This document shows, in pieces, positions 60,214-64,000 of a stretch of DNA of 64,000 bases. Below the pieces are notes generated by a model. That model did no database searches, was not told the origin of the DNA, and worked only from the letters and a program-made list of their open reading frames with translations. Origin of the DNA: Salinimicrobium sp. TH3 (GTDB taxonomy: Bacteria; Bacteroidota; Bacteroidia; Flavobacteriales; Flavobacteriaceae); the NCBI RefSeq assembly GCF_026676115.1, contig NZ_JAPONB010000004.1, positions 124,001-188,000 on the forward strand, given 5' to 3'. The position numbers were made by a program, and so were the translations under genes. Every line of letters begins with the position of its first letter. The stretch's first letter is position 1.

Positions 60214-60616
60214 TTTTTACTTTTTCTGCAAATACACTTATGTTCTCCTGTAGTTCCTTCCTGAACTTCTGCTTTAAAGGCTGAACAGAATAATGTACAG
60301 GGCAAGGCTGCTCGGAACTGCACTTCTTCAAACCCAAAACACAATCCTCCAGCCGGCTGGTACCATCAATAATATTAACTACTTCTATTAAAGGAGTATT
60401 TAATGCCTGTTTTGTGAGATAAAAACCTCCTGTAGGACCTTTAGAGGAAGAAATTAAATTTTCCCTTGAGAGTGACTGCAGTAATTTTGAAAGAAAAGGT
60501 GATGGCAGTTTAATTGCTTCTGCAATTTCCTTAGCTCTTATTTTATTCTTGTCATTTGAGTGAACGGCCAGATAAAGGACTGCATTCACTGCATATTTGC
60601 TGGAGCTTGATAACAT
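60188..60616 (-). CDS. Rrf2-family regulator with three cysteines (NsrR-like)
   Basis: A 142-residue Rrf2 protein. The winged helix is clear: LSSSSKYAVNAVLYLAVH, IRAKEIAEAIKLPSPFLSKL and SSKGPTGGFYLTKQ. Three cysteines (EDCVLGLKKCSSEQPC, spacing C-x6-C-x5-C near residues 92-105) are placed like those that bind an Fe-S cluster in IscR, NsrR and RsrR. Being divergent from the nos genes, nitric oxide sensing as in NsrR is the most likely role. No isc/suf genes are near. It lies after ackA on the opposite strand. Confidence 0.88.
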   Translation of the reverse strand: MLSSSSKYAVNAVLYLAVHSNDKNKIRAKEIAEAIKLPSPFLSKLLQSLSRENLISSSKGPTGGFYLTKQALNTPLIEVVNIIDGTSRLEDCVLGLKKCSSEQPCPVHYSVQPLKQKFRKELQENISVFAEKVKNGEAYLFV

Positions 60617-60741
60617 TGATGTACTGGATTTATATTTTTTTACCTCAGTTATAAAAAATTAAGACAATTAAGTCCCAAAATTAAAGCAATCCTGATTCTT
60701 ATCATATAAAATATCTTTTTAATACCTGAAATTTATAGAGT

Positions 60742-60779
60742 GTTTGGATATTCCTGATCCCCCTCCCCTAAATCCAAAC
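60742..60779. promoter_or_regulatory. Inverted repeat in Rrf2-nos spacer
   Basis: GTTTGGAT (60742-60749) and ATCCAAAC (60772-60779) are exact complements separated by 22 bases of C-rich sequence, between the divergent Rrf2 and cytochrome genes. Candidate operator or RNA hairpin; the role is not clear. Confidence 0.4.
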
Positions 60780-60839
60780 TAAATATAATGAATTAAAAAT
60801 ATTTTAAGACCGTTTTATCTTTTTTAAATGTAAATGTCT

Positions 60840-60847
60840 TAATTTTG
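60840..60847 (+). promoter_or_regulatory. Bacteroidota -7 promoter box of cytochrome gene
   Basis: TAATTTTG lies 24 bases before the ATG at 60872 and overlaps the in-frame TTG at 60845, which supports the ATG. No -33 TTG, as expected for an activated promoter. Confidence 0.5.
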
Positions 60848-60871
60848 GACCAATTAAAAAGAACCTTTATT

Positions 60872-61378
60872 ATGAAATTAACACTAAAGATTTGTGCACT
60901 ATCTCTAATCATGGCATTAACGGCCTGTGGAGAAAAGGAAGAAAAGGAAAAGATCAAACTATCCGATGAAAGTACTGCAGTACAAAAAGAAGTTGTAGAG
61001 GAAGCCACTTCGACTACAGCAGAGACAGACAACATGCAGAACAAAGGAATTGGACCTATTGAGAATATTGACCTAAGTGGAGACGTAGACCAGGCTATGG
61101 CTACCCGCGGAGAAGAACTTTTCAAGAATATGTGTTCTGCCTGTCACAAGATGGATAAGAAGTTCGTTGGTCCTTCCCTTGCCGGAGTCACCGAAAGACG
61201 TGCTCCCGAATGGATCATGAACATGATCCTTAACCCTGAGAAGATGATCAAAGAAGACCCCATTGCCAAAAAACTGTTGGTGGAGTCTAACATGGCTGTA
61301 ATGGCAAACCAGAACCTTACTGAAGAAGAAACAAGAGCGATCCTTGAATACTTCAGGCAGTATGACCAGCAAAACTAG
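60872..61378 (+). CDS. Cytochrome c lipoprotein
   Basis: A 168-residue lipoprotein with signal sequence LKICALSLIMALTAC (lipobox LTAC). A charged linker follows (residues about 18-75), then a class I cytochrome c domain with one heme motif CSACH (near residue 90), GPSLAGVTERRAPEW, and the likely axial methionine in ESNMAVMANQNLT. It should be anchored to a membrane facing the periplasm and carry electrons to NosZ, as small cytochromes do in clade II nos clusters. ATG 60872 is used over TTG 60845. Confidence 0.9.
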   Translation: MKLTLKICALSLIMALTACGEKEEKEKIKLSDESTAVQKEVVEEATSTTAETDNMQNKGIGPIENIDLSGDVDQAMATRGEELFKNMCSACHKMDKKFVGPSLAGVTERRAPEWIMNMILNPEKMIKEDPIAKKLLVESNMAVMANQNLTEEETRAILEYFRQYDQQN

Positions 61379-61439
61379 CCTGAAAAGGTATTTTTATGCA
61401 GGTAATTTGACAATGGCTAATCAACCTAATCCAATACCT

Positions 61440-62033
61440 ATGAAAATAATCAAGTTCACAATTTTATGCCTCAGTTTAGGCGCTTTTATCCTTACCACAT
61501 CCTGTAAGGATAACAAGGAAACCAATGAGGCTGCCCCTGCCCCGACTGAAGAAGGAGCAGTACCGGCTTCTAATAAAGGCCAGGCTTACATAGATGATGA
61601 GAGTGATAATCCAAACGCGCTGCGTATCGCCATTAATTCTCCAGACCATAGTACTCTTGTAGCTGCAGTGGAGGCCGCCGAGGTACAGAATTCCCTGGTG
61701 AATGTAGGACCACTTACTGTCTTTGCACCTACCAATGAAGCCTTCGAAAAATTACCCGAAGGAACTGTGGAAGAACTGCTTAAGCCAGAGAATAAATCAA
61801 AACTTGCTAATATTCTTACCAATCATGTAGCTCCAAGTAATTATCCAGTAGACATGCTGCTCAAAAACGTAAAAAAAGGCAGGACTTTATACATGGCTTC
61901 GGGAGAGAACGTGGAGGTTACACAGGAAGGAGATGACATCTACGTGGGAGGTGCCAAAATTCTTGGAACAGTCAAAGCCAGCAACGGCTGGGTACACGTA
62001 GTAGACAAAGTGATTTTACCAAAGAACAACTAA
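61440..62033 (+). CDS. Fasciclin-domain lipoprotein
   Basis: A 197-residue lipoprotein; signal sequence KFTILCLSLGAFILTTSC with lipobox TTSC. The mature part is a single fasciclin (FAS1) domain: DHSTLVAAVEAAEVQNSLVN, GPLTVFAPTNEAFEKLPEG, LANILTNHVAP and a final GWVHVVDKVILP. FAS1 domains act in adhesion and protein interaction; such genes occur beside nosZ in Bacteroidota, where they may help copper-enzyme assembly, though this is untested. The in-frame ATG at 61344 lies inside the upstream gene, so ATG 61440 is chosen. Confidence 0.88.
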   Translation: MKIIKFTILCLSLGAFILTTSCKDNKETNEAAPAPTEEGAVPASNKGQAYIDDESDNPNALRIAINSPDHSTLVAAVEAAEVQNSLVNVGPLTVFAPTNEAFEKLPEGTVEELLKPENKSKLANILTNHVAPSNYPVDMLLKNVKKGRTLYMASGENVEVTQEGDDIYVGGAKILGTVKASNGWVHVVDKVILPKNN

Positions 62034-62043
62034 TAACAATTCA

Positions 62044-64000
62044 ATGAAAAAATTCAATTCAATTTTATTTATTGCTCTTTTCAGCTTGCTTTTGGTAAGC
62101 TGTGGAGATGAAAATAATAAAGACACAAATAGATCATCGGGCGGTGCTATGGCATCTAATGCAGCCGAAAGGGTCTACGTAGCTCCCGGGGAGCATGACG
62201 AATTTTACGCATTTCTCTCGGGAGGATATAGTGGTAACCTTACCGTATATGGTCTTCCCTCAGGGCGTATGTTAAAGGAAATTCCTGTGTTTTCCCAGTT
62301 CCCTACCAGCGGGTACGGATATTCTGAAGAGACAAAGCCGATGTTGAACACTTCTCATGGATTTGTGCCCTGGGGAGATTCTCACCACCCGGATATTTCC
62401 CAAACAAATGGAGAAACTGATGGCCGATGGATTTTCATCAATGAGAATAACACCCCCCGTATCGCCAGGATAAGTCTGGAGACTTTTGAGACAGAAGAGA
62501 TCATTGAGATCCCTCACAGTGCAGGTAATCACTCCTCCTCTTTCGTGACCGAGAATACAGAATATGTTGTAGCGGGTACACGCTTTGCAGTTCCCTATCC
62601 TCAAAAGGATATGCCTATTGATGAAATGAAGGGGAATTTTAAAGGCCCTCTTACTTTTATTGCAGTAGGAGACGACGGTAAAATGAACATCGATTTTCAA
62701 CTGGCTATGCCAGGCTTTAACTATGACCTGTCACACCCTGGACGTGGAGATTCCCATGGATGGTTCTTCTTCACTACTTATAACACCGAAGAAGCCCATA
62801 CTATGCAGGAAGTGAACGCTTCTCAAAACGATAAAGATTTTATCGCTGCGGTAAACTGGAAAAAGATCCAGGAATATGTAAGGAACGGCGGTGGTGAACA
62901 AATGGATGCAGAGTACGCACATAACGTATACGATCACAGCACACATACGGCTACAACCACAATGGAGAACAAAGTAACCAGAGTTGATCCGCGTGATGTG
63001 GAAGGTGCAGTATTCTTCATGCCTACTCCCAAATCGCCGCACGGCTGTGATGTAGATCCTTCCGGAGAATATATTGTTGGAAATGGAAAACTGTCAACAG
63101 ACCTTACTGTTCACTCTTTCTCAAAAATGCTGAAAGCAATAGAGAATGAAGATTTCACAGGAGAAGCCTATGACATTCCTATTCTTAACTTTGACTCTAC
63201 TCTTGCAGGAACTGTAAAAGAAGGAGGATTAGGACCATTGCACACAGAATTTGACGGAAAAGGAAATGCTTACACCACATTCTTTATTTCTTCGGAAGTT
63301 GTGAAATGGAAATTGGGAACCTGGGAAGTTCTTGACAGGCAGCCAAGCTACTATTCAGTGGGTCACCTTATGATCCCCGGCGGAAACTCGCGTAAGCCTG
63401 AAGGAAAGTACCTAATCTCAATGAACAAGATCACTAAGGATCGTTATCTGCCAACAGGACCGGAATTGGAACATTCTGCCCAGTTGTACGACATTACGGG
63501 GGATAAAATGGAGCTGCTGCTGGACTTCCCTACTCATGGAGAGCCACATTACGCTGCAGGAATTTCTGCCGATAGAATAAAGGCGAATTCTAAAAAGATC
63601 TACAGGCTTGATGAAAATGAGCACAAGTATGCTGCGACCAGTGAAAGTGAGACAAAGATGGAGCGGGACGGGAACAATGTTCATGTATATATGACCACGG
63701 TGCGTAGTCACTTTGCACCAGATAACCTGGAAGGGATCAAAGTAGGAGACAAAGTATTCTTCCACGTTACCAACCTGGAGCAGGATTTTGATGTTCCTCA
63801 CGGTTTTGCAATGATAGGTGCCAACACTTCAGAATTGTTGATCATGCCGGGACAAACAAAAACAATTACCTGGGAACCTAAAAAAGAAGGTGTATGGCCG
63901 TTCTACTGTACAGATTTCTGTTCTGCACTTCACCAGGAAATGCAGGGTTATGTAAGAGTTTCAGGAAAGAATTCCAACGTGCCGTTAAAATGGACCCTGG
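62044..64000 (+). CDS. nosZ: Nitrous oxide reductase, clade II (3' partial)
   Basis: The frame from ATG 62044 stays open to the end of the window (652 codons), so nearly all of the protein is present. The N-terminus is a Sec-type lipoprotein signal (LFIALFSLLLVSC), not the Tat signal of clade I enzymes. CuZ-site histidines lie in GDSHHPDIS, HSAGNHSSSF, DSHGWFFF, SPHGCDVD, LGPLHTEF, VGHLMIPGG and EPHYAAG. The CuA motif is C-TDF-C-SAL-H-QEM near residue 624. It reduces N2O to N2 in the periplasm, with the preceding cytochrome as a probable donor. Confidence 0.95.
   Translation, partial: MKKFNSILFIALFSLLLVSCGDENNKDTNRSSGGAMASNAAERVYVAPGEHDEFYAFLSGGYSGNLTVYGLPSGRMLKEIPVFSQFPTSGYGYSEETKPMLNTSHGFVPWGDSHHPDISQTNGETDGRWIFINENNTPRIARISLETFETEEIIEIPHSAGNHSSSFVTENTEYVVAGTRFAVPYPQKDMPIDEMKGNFKGPLTFIAVGDDGKMNIDFQLAMPGFNYDLSHPGRGDSHGWFFFTTYNTEEAHTMQEVNASQNDKDFIAAVNWKKIQEYVRNGGGEQMDAEYAHNVYDHSTHTATTTMENKVTRVDPRDVEGAVFFMPTPKSPHGCDVDPSGEYIVGNGKLSTDLTVHSFSKMLKAIENEDFTGEAYDIPILNFDSTLAGTVKEGGLGPLHTEFDGKGNAYTTFFISSEVVKWKLGTWEVLDRQPSYYSVGHLMIPGGNSRKPEGKYLISMNKITKDRYLPTGPELEHSAQLYDITGDKMELLLDFPTHGEPHYAAGISADRIKANSKKIYRLDENEHKYAATSESETKMERDGNNVHVYMTTVRSHFAPDNLEGIKVGDKVFFHVTNLEQDFDVPHGFAMIGANTSELLIMPGQTKTITWEPKKEGVWPFYCTDFCSALHQEMQGYVRVSGKNSNVPLKWTL

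Overview
The window is about 64 kb of a chromosome from the phylum Bacteroidota, most probably a marine member of the Flavobacteriaceae (Gramella / Salegentibacter / Zunongwangia-like). Supporting signs are the gene families (BatA-type membrane protein, parE-parC operon, Sec-exported lipoprotein NosZ, Bacteroidota-only unknown proteins), the near absence of Shine-Dalgarno sequences, and many promoters with the Bacteroidota -7 box TAnnTTTG. Almost all of it is ordinary, densely packed chromosome. I see no prophage, no integrative element and no CRISPR array.

Layout. 0-7 kb: end of a LolD ATPase, a TIGR02757 protein, a sensor kinase, then a BatA-like membrane protein overlapping a dihydroorotase homologue that has lost its metal ligands, and small metabolic genes. 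7-13 kb: metallo-beta-lactamase-fold hydrolase, a long Bacteroidota protein of unknown function, SRPBCC protein, PAP2 phosphatase, S10 carboxypeptidase. 13-17.6 kb: HAD phosphatase, a stress group (Mn catalase, SpxH/DsbA-like protein, universal stress protein), then a hairpin-rich spacer with a MITE-like palindrome next to tRNA-Arg(TCT). 17.6-22.6 kb: the most interesting locus, a tight four-gene operon of a MATCAP/QEGLA-type metallopeptidase, two tandem GshB-like ATP-grasp ligases and an aspartoacylase-like amidohydrolase. 22.6-27.7 kb: lipoprotein, then a reverse-strand operon of an LLM flavin oxidoreductase, two GH13 enzymes and an Anabaena-sensory-rhodopsin-transducer (ASRT) protein.

27.9-44 kb: hemerythrin with a possible CRP/FNR-family site, CorA, RecQ, a divergent TruA, AI-2E transporter, DUF1853, a baeRF-like protein, acyltransferase, proline dehydrogenase, AroB, DJ-1/PfpI protein, BrkB, an Lrp regulator, and an XRE regulator divergent from an M14 peptidase with shared TTTAC-N4-GTAAA operators. 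44-56.6 kb: mscL-parC-membrane protein-parE operon, YchF, prolyl oligopeptidase, a secreted protein with an apparent ATT start, methyltransferase, NhaA. 56.7-60.6 kb: pta-ackA and a three-cysteine Rrf2 regulator. 60.8-64 kb: start of a nitrous oxide reductase cluster (cytochrome c lipoprotein, fasciclin lipoprotein, clade II NosZ cut by the window end).

Two repeat themes run through the spacers: degenerate 7-bp tandem blocks (TTYAA-type and TCT-type heptads) at three separate loci, and A/T-rich palindromes around AAAAATGGCATTTTT placed just after stop codons. Functions are assigned from recognisable motifs and neighbourhood; no database search was possible.
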